A DNA stretch of 64,000 nucleotides from Bacillota bacterium (GCA_023415775.1 JAEZJM010000025.1:62001-126000); one strand, 5' to 3'; shown: positions 8,422 to 17,735, counted from the stretch's first letter. Translations and numbers: made by a program. The notes: a model not told the origin generated them from the sequence alone.

Positions 8422-9066
8422 ATGAACGATTTTAAAGCCTGGCATAACGACACCCTCGGCGCCAAGGCCGCGGAAGCTCTTGCCAAGAACAACTTCCAGG
8501 CCTCGTACGTTAAGACGCGCAAGGAAGCCATCGACAAGGTGCTAAGCCTCGTCCCGGCCGACGCCTCCGTAGGTATCGGCGGTTCGTGGACCACCGGCAC
8601 CGACCTCGGCCTGCCCGCCGTCCTCGAAGACCGCGGCAACACCGTCTACAATCACGGCAAGCCCGGTCTGTCCCCGGAAGAGGCCGTGGCCATCCGCCGC
8701 CAGCAGCTTACCTGCGACGTTTTCCTCACCGGCACGAACGCGGTCACTCTCGACGGCAAACTTGTCAACGTCGACGGCTCCGGCAACCGGGCCGCCGCCA
8801 TGATCTTCGGGCCGAAAAAGGTCGTCATCGTCGCCGGCGTTAACAAAATCGTCCGCGACGTAGAAGAAGCCGAGCGTCGCATCGAGCTCTACGCCGCACC
8901 GATCAACAACAAGCGGCTGGGCAAGACCAACCCCTGCACGACAACCGGCATGTGCATGGATTGCCAGAGCCCCGGCCGCATATGCAACGTTACCACTATC
9001 ATCCGCAAGCGGCTACCGCTCACCGAAACCCACGTGATCATCGTCGGCGAGGAGCTTGGCTTCTAG
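8422..9066 (+). CDS. LUD-domain (LutC/YkgG, DUF162) protein
   Basis: 214 residues from the ATG at 8422, which follows a strong AAAGGAGG; an upstream in-frame ATG at 8272 would run through the previous terminator region. The N-terminal segment ASVGIGGSWTTGTDLGLP and the centre LTGTNAVTLDGKLVNVDGSG are typical of the LUD fold. A C-terminal cysteine cluster (NPCTTTGMCMDC ... RICN) is seen in the short, stand-alone Firmicutes members and could bind metal. LutC-type proteins serve lactate oxidation, but no LutA/LutB genes are adjacent, so the role here is open. Confidence 0.85.
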   Translation: MNDFKAWHNDTLGAKAAEALAKNNFQASYVKTRKEAIDKVLSLVPADASVGIGGSWTTGTDLGLPAVLEDRGNTVYNHGKPGLSPEEAVAIRRQQLTCDVFLTGTNAVTLDGKLVNVDGSGNRAAAMIFGPKKVVIVAGVNKIVRDVEEAERRIELYAAPINNKRLGKTNPCTTTGMCMDCQSPGRICNVTTIIRKRLPLTETHVIIVGEELGF

Positions 9067-9083
9067 TAATCTCCGCAATTAGT

Positions 9084-9118
9084 AAAAAGTGCTCTTTATG
9101 CAAAGAGCACTTTTTCTT
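9084..9118. terminator. Shared terminator between the convergent 8422 and 9580 genes
   Basis: Stem AAAAAGTGCTCTTT / AAAGAGCACTTTTT with a four-base loop and T-tracts on both sides. The stop codon of the minus-strand gene (9119-9121) abuts it. Confidence 0.85.
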
Positions 9119-9580
9119 TTAACCCCTAAGCTCGAGCAGCTTTTTCGTCTTGTCGGAGAGGTTCTCGCTGCTGCCCCTGGGGACAGCCGCCTCATAGCGT
9201 TTCGCCGCCTCGGCCACCAATTCGGGGTCGATGCTCGTCGGTACGGCGAGGATGCGGTCGATGCGGGCGGCGAAATCGTTGGCAGCTAATGCGGAATCGT
9301 CCGCCGCCGCACTGGAGACGGCCTCGTCCTTCTTGCCGACGGCGATGTTGTATTTTGTCAGGTCCTGGCCGAGGATTTGGCTGGCCGCCGCCATATCGGC
9401 GTTTCTCAGGGCTGTCTTGAAGTCGCTTTTGGCCTGGCCGGAAAGCTGCTTGTAGCCCGACAGGACGGTTTCCCGCTCATTTTCGGGCAACTGAGCCTTC
9501 AGATCGCGGATTTCCCGCGCTTCGCCTTTGCGGAGCGAACCGAGGGCCGCGGCGCCGAGCAATATACCGAATATGTTCAT
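9119..9580 (-). CDS. Hypothetical protein with short hydrophobic N-terminus
   Basis: 153 residues. MNIFGILLGAAALGSLRKGEA has a short apolar start, then a charged, alanine-rich, mostly helical body with no cysteines and no recognised motif. The ATG at 9580 has GGAGGTACATGAT in front. The start is too short for a classical signal peptide, so it may be a peripheral membrane or cytoplasmic protein. Monocistronic. Not recognised. Confidence 0.6.
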   Translation of the reverse strand: MNIFGILLGAAALGSLRKGEAREIRDLKAQLPENERETVLSGYKQLSGQAKSDFKTALRNADMAAASQILGQDLTKYNIAVGKKDEAVSSAAADDSALAANDFAARIDRILAVPTSIDPELVAEAAKRYEAAVPRGSSENLSDKTKKLLELRG

Positions 9581-9717
9581 ATCATGTACCTCCAGGTATA
9601 TTATCCCAGATCAATATATTGTGTTTCTTCGGCAAAAAACTCCTTTTTCCTGCAAAACTACCCCAAAATAGGCTATCGCCGCATAATTACTTTCCGATTA
9701 ACAGGATTAAAGCAAAT

Positions 9718-9751
9718 AAAAACGGCTTATCCGTATGGATAAACCGTTTTT
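9718..9751 (-). terminator. Terminator of the tRNA-Asn/Glu/Val transcript
   Basis: Stem AAACGGTTTATCC / GGATAAGCCGTTTTT on the minus strand, with an ATAC loop, 37 bases after tRNA-Val. The trailing Ts fit termination of the tRNA operon. Confidence 0.75.
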
Positions 9752-9787
9752 GCGCTGCGGGCGGCCGCAGCCCCTTATTCACTCAGT

Positions 9788-9863
<76 letters not shown>

Positions 9864-9866
9864 AAG

Positions 9867-9941
9867 TGGTGACCCGTAGGGGACTCGAACCCCTGTTCCC
9901 GCCGTGAAAGGGCGGTGTCTTAACCGCTTGACCAACGGGCC
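9867..9941 (-). tRNA. tRNA-Glu (anticodon TTC)
   Basis: Minus-strand 5' end GGCCCGTTGGTCAAGCGGTT, anticodon stem CCGCC/GGCGG with loop CTTTCAC, T-loop TTCGAGT, encoded CCA. It lies 3 bases upstream of tRNA-Val. Confidence 0.97.
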
Positions 9942-9945
9942 AATT

Positions 9946-10020
9946 TGGCTCCTCGAGTAGGACTCGAACCTACAACCCCGCGGTTAACAGCCGCGTGCTC
10001 TACCATTGAGCTATCGAGGA
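9946..10020 (-). tRNA. tRNA-Asn (anticodon GTT)
   Basis: Minus-strand 5' end TCCTCGATAGCTCAATGGTA, anticodon stem CGCGG/CCGCG with loop CTGTTAA, T-loop TTCGAGT, encoded CCA. First gene of the cluster, 4 bases upstream of tRNA-Glu. Confidence 0.97.
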
Positions 10021-10062
10021 ACAACGTAGATTATTATATCCTGCCGGAAAGAACTTGTCAAG

Positions 10063-11040
10063 CTATTTGCCCCGCGCCTCGGGATTTAGGCAGTTGGGCG
10101 GCAGTTCGCTCCGCAGCGCGGCCAGGATGTTGCGGCAGGCCATGCGGGCTATGCCTGTACGGCATTGGAGCGTCGCGCTGCCGACATGCGGGGCGAGGAC
10201 GACATTGTCGAGCTTTAGCAGACAGGGTTCCACCAGCGGTTCGCGCTCGAACACGTCGAGGCCGGCACCGGCGATCGCGCGCGCCTCCAGGGCGGCAACC
10301 AGCGCCTTTTCGTCCACCACTGGGCCGCGGGCCGTGTTGACGAGGACGGCCGTCTTCTTCATCATCGCCAGTTCGGGAGCGCCAATCAGGTGGCGGGTCT
10401 GCTCGGTCAGCGGCACGTGGAGGGAAACGAAGTCGGCTTCGCGCAGGAGGGTGGCCAAGGGGACGAAACGGCCGCCGGTAGCTTTTTCGAAGTCGGGTTT
10501 GGGGGCATTGGCGGTATACAAAATGTCCATATTAAAGCCAAGAGCGCGCTTGGCCATCGCCAGGCCGATGCGCCCGCCGCCGACGATGCCCAGCGTTGTG
10601 CCGGAAACGTCGCTGCCCAGCATAAAGAGCGGCCCCCAGCTTTTCCACTGCCCCGCCCGCACCAGGCGGTCGCATTCCCCAATCCGGCGGGCCGCGGCCA
10701 GCAGCAGTGCCCAGGCCAGGTCGGCGGTCGCGTCGGTCACCACATCGGGGGTGTTGGTAACCCAGATGCCGCGGGAAGTGGCTGCTTCGACGTCGATATT
10801 GTTGTAGCCCACGCCAAAGTTGGCGACGACGCGGCAGGTGGGGGCGGCGGCGGCGCACACCGCGTCGTCGATGCGGTCGCCCACCGCCAGGATCGCGTCG
10901 CAGCCCCTGACGGCGGCCAGCAGTTCCTCGCGACTGAACGATTCGTTTTCGGCCGGCCTGACGATCCGGAATTTTTCCGCCAATGTGTCGGTAAAGGTAT
11001 CCGGCAGCCAGCGGCTTAGTACAACAGTTGCTTTATCCAT
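10063..11040 (-). CDS. D-isomer-specific 2-hydroxyacid dehydrogenase (glyoxylate/hydroxypyruvate reductase-like)
   Basis: 325 residues from the ATG at 11040, which sits at good distance from AAAGGAGG; a GTG three codons earlier abuts that site. The dinucleotide loop is GIVGGGRIG. Catalytic residues appear in order: Arg in NTARGPVVDE, Glu in DVFEREP, His in APHVGSAT. After the second beta strand the sequence is YTANAPKP with no acidic residue, which in this family favours NADPH over NADH (inference). The likely reaction is reduction of glyoxylate or hydroxypyruvate. The gene stands alone. Confidence 0.88.
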   Translation of the reverse strand: MDKATVVLSRWLPDTFTDTLAEKFRIVRPAENESFSREELLAAVRGCDAILAVGDRIDDAVCAAAAPTCRVVANFGVGYNNIDVEAATSRGIWVTNTPDVVTDATADLAWALLLAAARRIGECDRLVRAGQWKSWGPLFMLGSDVSGTTLGIVGGGRIGLAMAKRALGFNMDILYTANAPKPDFEKATGGRFVPLATLLREADFVSLHVPLTEQTRHLIGAPELAMMKKTAVLVNTARGPVVDEKALVAALEARAIAGAGLDVFEREPLVEPCLLKLDNVVLAPHVGSATLQCRTGIARMACRNILAALRSELPPNCLNPEARGK

Positions 11041-11165
11041 CTTAATCACCTCCTTTCCATTGTACCAAAAGCGGCCAGTCCAGCCAACCTCTTCTTGTCA
11101 GCAGGATAAGGTCCGCGCATAGCCAATACTATAGAACGCTACCAAATTCAAGGGAGGAAATCCTT

Positions 11166-12278
11166 ATGGATGCCCGCATCAAAATCCTCGCCCAAAACCT
11201 CGTGAATTATTCTACCGCCCTCGCCCCCGGCGAGAAGCTCCTCATCGAGGCGGTCGACGGGGCGCTCCCGCTCGCCAAGGCGCTCGTCAATGAGGCCTAC
11301 CGGGCCGGCGCCGTCCCCTTCCTCAGCCTCAAGAACAGTCAGCTCCTTCGCGCTCTTCTCCGCGACGCCTCGGCCGAGCAGCTGATCTTGACCGGCGAAT
11401 GGGAGGCGACGCGCATGAAGGCGATGGACGCCTATATCGCGATAAGGGCCAGCGATAACGTCAGCGAGATGGCCGACGTCCCCGCCGGCAAGCTGCAGCT
11501 CTACCAGCAGAACTGGGTCAAGCCTGTCCATCTCGATATCCGCGTACCCGCTACGAAGTGGTGCGTCCTCCGCTACCCCGGCCCGTCCATGGCCCAACTG
11601 GCCAACACGAGCACCGAGGCGTTCGAGGACTTCTATTTCCGCGTCTGCACCCTCGACTATGCGAAGATGGCCGCCGCCATGGACCCGCTCATCGCTCTTC
11701 TGGAGCGGACCGACCGGGTAAGGATAACCGGTCCCGGCACAGATCTCTCCTTCTCCATCCGCGGCATCCCGGCCGTCAAGTGCGCCGGCCGACGCAACAT
11801 CCCCGACGGCGAGGTGTACACCGCGCCGGTGAAAGATTCCGCCAACGGCGTTATCAGCTATAACGCCCCCGCCGTCTACCAGGGCTTCACCTACGAGAAC
11901 ATCCGCCTCGAATTCCGGGACGGAAAAATCGTCGGCGCCACCGCCAACGACAGCGAAAAAATCAACAAAATCCTCGACACCGACGACGGCGCCCGCTACA
12001 TCGGCGAGTTTGCCCTCGGTGTCAACCCCTATATCGAGCGGCCGATGAAGGACACCCTTTTCGACGAGAAGATCAGCGGCTCCTTCCATTTCACCCCCGG
12101 CAACGCTTACGAAAAAGCATTCAACGGCAACAAGTCGGCCATCCACTGGGACCTCGTCTGTCTCCAGACCCCGCCTTACGGCGGCGGCGAAATCCATTTC
12201 GACGGCACGCTCGTCCGCAAGGACGGCCGGTTCGTACCCGAGGAACTGCAGGGACTCAACCCCGAAAATCTAAAATAA
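11166..12278 (+). CDS. Aminopeptidase, M29 (thermophilic metalloprotease) family
   Basis: 370 residues, usual family length. The N-terminal domain contains LILTGEWEATRMKAMDAYIAIR. The C-terminal catalytic part holds IPDGEVYTAPVKDSANG, DDGARYIGEFALGVNP and SAIHWDLVC, which supply the glutamate, histidine and aspartate ligands of the two-metal site. It releases N-terminal residues from peptides in the cytoplasm. The ATG at 11166 follows GGGAGG. Single gene ending in a strong hairpin. Confidence 0.93.
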   Translation: MDARIKILAQNLVNYSTALAPGEKLLIEAVDGALPLAKALVNEAYRAGAVPFLSLKNSQLLRALLRDASAEQLILTGEWEATRMKAMDAYIAIRASDNVSEMADVPAGKLQLYQQNWVKPVHLDIRVPATKWCVLRYPGPSMAQLANTSTEAFEDFYFRVCTLDYAKMAAAMDPLIALLERTDRVRITGPGTDLSFSIRGIPAVKCAGRRNIPDGEVYTAPVKDSANGVISYNAPAVYQGFTYENIRLEFRDGKIVGATANDSEKINKILDTDDGARYIGEFALGVNPYIERPMKDTLFDEKISGSFHFTPGNAYEKAFNGNKSAIHWDLVCLQTPPYGGGEIHFDGTLVRKDGRFVPEELQGLNPENLK

Positions 12279-12315
12279 AAACTACTGCCGGCCTAAGGCC
12301 GGCAGTAGTTTTTAT
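12277..12315. terminator. Shared terminator of the M29 aminopeptidase and speE genes
   Basis: Stem AAAACTACTGCCGGCC / GGCCGGCAGTAGTTTT with a TAA loop and T-tracts on both strands. It overlaps both stop codon regions of the convergent genes. Confidence 0.9.
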
Positions 12316-13145
12316 TTTAGCAGTTCCTGGATGAATGTCGGCAGGGCGAAGCTGCTCTTCTGCAGCTCCCTGTTCCAGTAGCGGGTCTTCAGGTCGGGCA
12401 GCTTGGCCGGGTCGACGGCTAGCGGGTCGTGCTTTTTGGAACCGATGGTGAAGCAGTGGGTGCCGCCCGGGTAGAGGGGGATCTGGGCCAGATATGTTCT
12501 GGTGATGGGGAAGAGAGCCTCGATATCCTTTCTGAGACGCTTTAAGAGCGGCTGGTGATAAAAGGGCGATTCGGTCTGCTGCACGAACAGGCCGTCGGTC
12601 TTGAGCGCTTTGTAACAGTCGGCGTAGAATTTGCCGGTGAACAGGCCCTCCCCCGGCCCAATCGGGTCGGAGCAATCGACGATGATGACGTCGTAACTGT
12701 TCTCGGCCTGAGCCATATGGTCGATGCCGTCGCCGATCTTGAGGTGGAACTTGTTGTGACCGTTTATCAGCACGGTGCTTATTTCCGGCAGGAACTGCTT
12801 GCATACGTCTACAACCATGCCGTCGATCTCCACCATCTCCACCCGCTCCACTCCCGGGTGGCGGACGACCTCACGCGCCGTGCCGCCGTCGCCCCCGCCG
12901 ATGATGAGCACGCTCTTGGGATTGGGGTGAACGAACATCGGCACATGGGCGATCATCTCGTGATAGATGAACTCGTCAAAAATGCTGGTCTGGAAGACGC
13001 CGTCCAGGGCCAGCATGCGGCCGAACTCATACGTATCCAGCACGGCGACTTCCTGGAAGTCGGACTTGCCCATATAGAGCGTCTCCTTAACCCTGGCGCT
13101 CAGGCTCAGATTCTTAGTCTGGTATTCGGTGTACCAAAGTTCCAT
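12312..13145 (-). CDS. speE: Spermidine synthase (polyamine aminopropyltransferase)
   Basis: 277 residues. It transfers the aminopropyl group of decarboxylated S-adenosylmethionine to putrescine. GGGDGG at 83-88 and VEMVEIDG bind the nucleotide. The gate-keeping and catalytic segment is VDCSDPIGPGEGLFTG, with Asp in DCSDP. LYPGGTHCFTIGSK near the C-terminus is also typical. The ATG at 13145 follows CAGGAGGCG. No speD or arginine/agmatine pathway gene is adjacent. Confidence 0.96.
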   Translation of the reverse strand: MELWYTEYQTKNLSLSARVKETLYMGKSDFQEVAVLDTYEFGRMLALDGVFQTSIFDEFIYHEMIAHVPMFVHPNPKSVLIIGGGDGGTAREVVRHPGVERVEMVEIDGMVVDVCKQFLPEISTVLINGHNKFHLKIGDGIDHMAQAENSYDVIIVDCSDPIGPGEGLFTGKFYADCYKALKTDGLFVQQTESPFYHQPLLKRLRKDIEALFPITRTYLAQIPLYPGGTHCFTIGSKKHDPLAVDPAKLPDLKTRYWNRELQKSSFALPTFIQELLK

Positions 13146-13328
13146 TAGCTTCGCCTCCTGTGGCTAGTTTGTCCTCAAGCTTGCTCCGTAATGTTAAATT
13201 TAGCATAATTTGCCGTCCGGGGAAAGAGCCTGGCGAAAAAAATCTCCGTCTCCCTTCCTGCCCCGCTTATTGTTGCCCTTAAACAGTCTTCATACCCGCG
13301 CGGCAGGTTTTATGGCCCTTTCCCGCCA

Positions 13329-13358
13329 GCATCAATTTCCTATAATTTACGCATAATA
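13329..13358 (+). promoter_or_regulatory. Possible forespore (sigma-G/F-type) promoter of the ger operon
   Basis: GCATCA (13329-13334) and CATAATA (13352-13358), 17 bases apart, resemble the -35 and -10 of sigma-G/F promoters. The pair lies 28 bases upstream of gerA. The -35 match is weak; the assignment rests partly on the expected forespore expression of gerA-family operons. Confidence 0.35.
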
Positions 13359-13386
13359 GCTACAGCATCCAAATGAGGTAAACATT

Positions 13387-15255
13387 ATGGCTGACACGCT
13401 GCTCGCCAGTGCCTGGCAACGGTTAAAAAACCTCATCGACTATACGCCGCCCGTTGACCCGGACCCGTTCGTCCTTGACGAAAACCGCCCCTACGATACC
13501 GGACAGGTGACTAAGCAGACCGGCGGTCAGTCGGAAACCGCCCGCAGCCACCTCGCGTCCATGGTGGCCTTCGGGCGGCGCCTCGCCATTTTCATGGCCA
13601 AGACCCAGACCGCCCTCCGCGAAAGCTCTTTGACCGCAGATATCCAAAGTTTCCGCGCCGAACTGGCAGCATTGGAGAAGCAGTGGGCCGACCTCGCGCC
13701 CGTTCTCTTCTCTTACCAGAACAGCCAGGACCCCGGCGAGGCCCGCATCCACGCCAGCCTCGACGAAAACCGCCGCACCCTGGAAGAAATATACCGTCTG
13801 CCTCGCAACAAGGATTTGGTCATCAGGGAATTCGAGGTGAGCGAGCGTCACCCCGCCGCAGCCTTCGTCGTCTACATGGAAGGGCTCGTCGACGGTAACA
13901 AGCTCGACCGCTTCGTCCTCGAACCCCTGATGGGGAAGGCGAACCGCCTGTACGGTGGCGATACCATCGATCTTCTCATGAAGCGCGCCATCCCCAACGG
14001 ACAGGTCCGCCGCATCGGCACCTTCAAAGACCTCCAGGACGGCGTCAACATCGGCGACACCGTCCTCATCGTCGACGGCATCGCCGAAGCGGTCGTCATC
14101 GAGACCAAGGGCTGGGAGCACCGCGGCGTCGACTCGCCGAAGACCGAGCAGACCGTCCGTGGCTCGCTCGCCGCCTTCAGCGAAAACCTTCGCATCAACA
14201 CCGGCCTCGTAAGATCCATGCTCCGCAGCAGCGACCTCGTCACCGAGTTAATCAAGGTGGGCACGCGCGGCCAGCTCAACTGCGCCCTTATGTATATCGA
14301 CTCGATCGCCAACGCCTCTCTGGTGGCAGAAATCCGCCGCCGCCTGCAAAACATAGAAACCGACTATGTCGCCGATTCCGCCGAGCTCGCCCAGTTCATA
14401 GAGGACTCACCCACCATCATTTTTCCCCAGTCCATGTCCACCGAGAGGCCCGACCGCGTCGCCACCAGCCTTGCCGAAGGCCGCGTCGCCCTCATCCTCG
14501 AGGGCAACCCCTTCGCCCAGATTCTCCCCGTCTCCTTCTTCAGCTTCTTCCACTCCGCCGAGGACTTCAGCGTCAAATCGGGCATCGCCAACTTCATGCG
14601 CGTCCTCCGCCTCTTCGGCGCCTTAATCTCCACCGTACTCCCCTCCCTCTACCTTGCGATCAGCTATTTCCACCCCGAGGCCATTCCCACCGAACTCCTC
14701 CTCGCCATCGCCGGCTCGCGCGAAAACGTCCCCTTTCCCGCCTGGTTCGAGGTGCTGGTAATGGAACTGTCCTTTGAACTCGTGCGCGAGGCCGGCGTCC
14801 GCATTCCCGGCCTCCTCGCCTCCACCATCGGCATCGTCGGCGCCATCATCCTCGGCCAGGCCGCCGTCGCCGCCCGCATCGTCAGCCCCATCGTCGTCGT
14901 CCTCGTCGCCATCACCGGCCTGGCCTCCTTCACCATCCCCGAGTACCGCATGTCCTCCGCCATCCGTATCATCCGCTTCCTCCTCTTCATCGGCGCCATC
15001 ACCTTCGGGCTGGTTGGCCTCGCCATGGCCCTCCTCGCCCTCGCCGCCCTCCTCTGCCGGATGAAGTCCTTCGGCGTGCCCTACCTCGTCCCCATCGCCC
15101 CCCGCACCATCGCCAACTACGACGTCGTCATCCGCGGCCAAGTCTACAGCCAGGAACAACGCCCCGATGCCCTCGGCACCAAGGACCGCCGCCGCCAGCC
15201 CTCAGTCAGCCGCGTCTGGACCAAAAAGCCGCCCGAAGAGGAGAGAGAGCAGTGA
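13387..15255 (+). CDS. gerA: Spore germination receptor subunit A (GerA family)
   Basis: 622 residues. A hydrophilic N-terminal part of about 120 residues precedes the conserved GerA core (DLVIREFEVS..., GDTVLIVDGIAEAVVIETKGWEHRGV). It is followed by about five membrane helices, including PGLLASTIGIVGAIILGQAAV, and a short basic tail. The A subunit sits in the spore inner membrane and forms the nutrient-gated channel of the receptor. The start follows GAGG, and the stop overlaps the gerB GTG. The third codon position is extremely C-rich across the operon. Confidence 0.95.
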   Translation: MADTLLASAWQRLKNLIDYTPPVDPDPFVLDENRPYDTGQVTKQTGGQSETARSHLASMVAFGRRLAIFMAKTQTALRESSLTADIQSFRAELAALEKQWADLAPVLFSYQNSQDPGEARIHASLDENRRTLEEIYRLPRNKDLVIREFEVSERHPAAAFVVYMEGLVDGNKLDRFVLEPLMGKANRLYGGDTIDLLMKRAIPNGQVRRIGTFKDLQDGVNIGDTVLIVDGIAEAVVIETKGWEHRGVDSPKTEQTVRGSLAAFSENLRINTGLVRSMLRSSDLVTELIKVGTRGQLNCALMYIDSIANASLVAEIRRRLQNIETDYVADSAELAQFIEDSPTIIFPQSMSTERPDRVATSLAEGRVALILEGNPFAQILPVSFFSFFHSAEDFSVKSGIANFMRVLRLFGALISTVLPSLYLAISYFHPEAIPTELLLAIAGSRENVPFPAWFEVLVMELSFELVREAGVRIPGLLASTIGIVGAIILGQAAVAARIVSPIVVVLVAITGLASFTIPEYRMSSAIRIIRFLLFIGAITFGLVGLAMALLALAALLCRMKSFGVPYLVPIAPRTIANYDVVIRGQVYSQEQRPDALGTKDRRRQPSVSRVWTKKPPEEEREQ

Positions 15256-16331
15256 ACTATCGGAGCGGCCGCATGGGCATGGCCGAGGGCATCGGCCTCA
15301 TCTTTGCCATCAACTTCCCCCTCGTTTTCCTCGGCACCCCCGCCTTCCTCGCCGAGGCCGCCGGCCCCCTCAGCTGGGCCACCCCCCTTGTCGGCGCCCT
15401 CGCCGCCGGCGCTCTCCTCTGGACTCTTCAGGCCCTCCTCGCCCGCTACCCCGGCGACCTCCTCTCCCTCGCCGGACGCCTGCTGGGGCGGTCGGCCGTT
15501 TACCCTGTCGGCCTATTTTTCTTTTTCGCCTTCTTCGCCACCGCCTGCCTGTGGACGCGAGAGTTCGCCGAGAACACCCTCCTCACCGCCCTGCCCCGGA
15601 CCGAGTTCAGCGCCATCGTCCTCGTCTACGGCTTCGCCGCCATAGTCGTCGTCTACCTCGGCGTCGAAGCCATGTCCCGCGCCACCTTCCTCATCCTCCC
15701 CTTCGCCGTCGTCGGACTCTTCCTCGTCTTCGCCGGCCTCGGCCCCGAGATGCGGCATTACTACCTTTTCCCGATCCTCGGCAACGGCCTCCCTTCCCTC
15801 ATACAGACCACCTCGCTGTTCGTCGGCGGCAGCGCCCCTTCAGCCCTCCTCATGCTCCTCGCCCCCGCCTTCCAGAATGCCAAAACCATCCAGGCGGCCA
15901 TCATCTTCGGCTTCGGCGGCAGCGCCGTCCTCCGCAGCATCGCCAATGCCGTCTATGTCATGACTTTCAGCGCCTCAATCGGCTCCGAGAAGACCCTCCC
16001 CTTCTACGAGATGGCCCGTCTTATCTACATCAACAGATATGTTCAGCGCGTCGAAGCCGTCTTCATCCTCCTCTGGGTCATAATCGGCGTCCTCGGCATC
16101 GCCGCCTGCCTCTACGGCTCTCTCTACACCCTCGCCCGCCTTTTCCGCCTCCCCTCCCCCAAACCGATTCTCCTCCCCCTCGGCCTGCTCATGGTCCAGA
16201 TAGCCTCCATCCCCCCCGACGCCGGCATGGTCCTCTCCCTCGGAGCGACGTTGTTCACCACCATTCTCGCCCCCGGCTTCGCCCTCATCGTCGTCGCCTT
16301 CAGCATCGCCTGGCTAAGGAGGAGGAAATAG
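15252..16331 (+). CDS. gerB: Spore germination receptor subunit B (endospore germination permease)
   Basis: 359 residues, about 10 hydrophobic helices, amino-acid permease-like fold. The B subunit is the putative nutrient-binding subunit. The GTG start at 15252 shares bases with the gerA TGA (GTGA overlap) behind GAGAGAG, showing translational coupling. MAEGIGLIFAINFPLVFLGTP is typical of the first helix. The nutrient cannot be predicted. Confidence 0.93.
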   Translation: MNYRSGRMGMAEGIGLIFAINFPLVFLGTPAFLAEAAGPLSWATPLVGALAAGALLWTLQALLARYPGDLLSLAGRLLGRSAVYPVGLFFFFAFFATACLWTREFAENTLLTALPRTEFSAIVLVYGFAAIVVVYLGVEAMSRATFLILPFAVVGLFLVFAGLGPEMRHYYLFPILGNGLPSLIQTTSLFVGGSAPSALLMLLAPAFQNAKTIQAAIIFGFGGSAVLRSIANAVYVMTFSASIGSEKTLPFYEMARLIYINRYVQRVEAVFILLWVIIGVLGIAACLYGSLYTLARLFRLPSPKPILLPLGLLMVQIASIPPDAGMVLSLGATLFTTILAPGFALIVVAFSIAWLRRRK

Positions 16332-16332
16332 C

Positions 16333-17574
16333 TTGCGCACGGCATTGGTTCTCGTCCTCCTGGCCTGCCTGTTCGTCGCCGGCTGCAACGGCGCCAAGGA
16401 AACCGACGAAGTCGCCTGGATCGTCAGCATGATCATCGACCGGGCCGACGACGGCGACCTCGTCGTCAACTACCGCATCGCCGTGCCCGCCACCCAGGCC
16501 GCCGGCGACAGCGCCCGCGCCGCTGACAAAGAACCCTCCACCCTCGTCAGCGTCAAAGCCTCCTCCCTCGCCGAAGCCCGCAACCTCCTCAACGCCTCCC
16601 TCTCCCGCGGCGCCAATCTCAGCCACGTCACCGCCATCGTCATCGGTGAAGACCTCGCCCGGGCGGGCATTCAGGACCTCGTCGGTCCTCTCCTGCGCTT
16701 CCGCGAGTTCCGCGGCTCCACCTTTCTTTTTGTCTCCCGCGGCCCGGCCGGCGACGTCGCCCGCGCCAACAAGCCGACCATCGAGACCTACATTTCCCGC
16801 TGGGTTCATAACTATATGCGCGGCTATGACGAAGCCTCCTACTTTCTCCCCCTTCCTCTCCACGATTTTTACACCCGTCTGAAAGGCAGAAGCGGCTCCC
16901 CCCTCGCCGCCGTCATCGCCGTCAGCCCCAATCCCGGCCAGGACCGCCCCGCCGCCCGCCAGCCCAACAGCAAGGTCGATACCTACCTGGCCGGCGACCT
17001 GCCTATCCAGGGCGGCAATCCCGTCGAGGTCACCGGCACCGCCGTCTTCCGCGAGGACAAGCTGGTCGGCTTCCTCGACACCGGCGAGACCCGCGCCCTC
17101 GCCATCCTCCTCGACAAATTCCCGCAGGGCTTCATCGTCGTCACCGACCCCCTCGCCCCCAAGCACCAGGTCAACGTCCGCCTCCGCAACGGCCGCGCCC
17201 CCAAAATATCCATCGACACCGGCGGCGACCGACCAGTAATCGGCATCGACGTCTTCCTCGAGGGCGAGAGCACCGGCATCCCTTCCGGCATCGCCTACGA
17301 AACCGAAGAGTTCCTGCCTCTCCTCGAACGGCAGATATCGGACACTATCCACGAGCAGATCCTCAACATGCTCGTCCGCACCCAGGGCTGGGACACCGAC
17401 GTCGTCGACTTCGGCTACCATATCCGGCCCAAGTTTCTCACTATTAACGACCTTGTTCAGTACCGCTGGCACGAGAAGTTTCACCGCGCCGAATTCAACA
17501 TCGTCGTCAACACCGAAATCCGCCGTACCGGCCTCCTCCGCAATACCCGGGAAATAAGAAAGGAGCCTGACTAG
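16333..17574 (+). CDS. gerC: Spore germination receptor subunit C (Ger(x)C lipoprotein)
   Basis: 413 residues. The TTG start at 16333 lies one base after the gerB stop and behind AAGGAGGAGGAAA. The lipobox LACLFVAGC puts the lipidated cysteine at about residue 18. The body matches Ger(x)C: VAWIVSMIIDRADDGDLVVNYRIAVP near the start, then FREFRGSTFLFVSRG and the C-terminal domain with NDLVQYRWHEKF. It anchors to the outer face of the spore inner membrane and completes the A/B/C receptor. Confidence 0.94.
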   Translation: MRTALVLVLLACLFVAGCNGAKETDEVAWIVSMIIDRADDGDLVVNYRIAVPATQAAGDSARAADKEPSTLVSVKASSLAEARNLLNASLSRGANLSHVTAIVIGEDLARAGIQDLVGPLLRFREFRGSTFLFVSRGPAGDVARANKPTIETYISRWVHNYMRGYDEASYFLPLPLHDFYTRLKGRSGSPLAAVIAVSPNPGQDRPAARQPNSKVDTYLAGDLPIQGGNPVEVTGTAVFREDKLVGFLDTGETRALAILLDKFPQGFIVVTDPLAPKHQVNVRLRNGRAPKISIDTGGDRPVIGIDVFLEGESTGIPSGIAYETEEFLPLLERQISDTIHEQILNMLVRTQGWDTDVVDFGYHIRPKFLTINDLVQYRWHEKFHRAEFNIVVNTEIRRTGLLRNTREIRKEPD

Positions 17575-17735
17575 TGATTCTCATTATCCTGGTCGCCCTC
17601 GGCGCCGCCGCCCATGCGTATATGTTCGGCCGTTGGCTCTTCTTCCGCGGCAACAAGGCCGGCGCCCTAGCGGTTTACATCGTCGCTATCGCCTGCGTCG
17701 CCCTGCCCGTCTACCGCTACCTCACCGCGCCCTGA
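17574..17735 (+). CDS. Fourth gene of the ger operon: 53-residue two-helix membrane protein
   Basis: The GTG start overlaps the last base of the gerC stop and follows AAAGGAGCC. The product MILIILVALGAAAHAYMFGR then WLFFRGNKAG and ALAVYIVAIACVALPVYRYL has two membrane helices joined by a short basic loop. Bacillus ger operons sometimes include a small two-helix D subunit that modulates germination. Position, size and topology match that idea, but the sequence is too short for a homology claim. Confidence 0.75.
   Translation: MILIILVALGAAAHAYMFGRWLFFRGNKAGALAVYIVAIACVALPVYRYLTAP

Noticed and set aside
15167..16432. Plus-strand frame rich in Arg and Pro
   Set aside because: Out-of-frame reading of gerB caused by C-rich third positions; the GerB frame is coupled to gerA and has proper helices.
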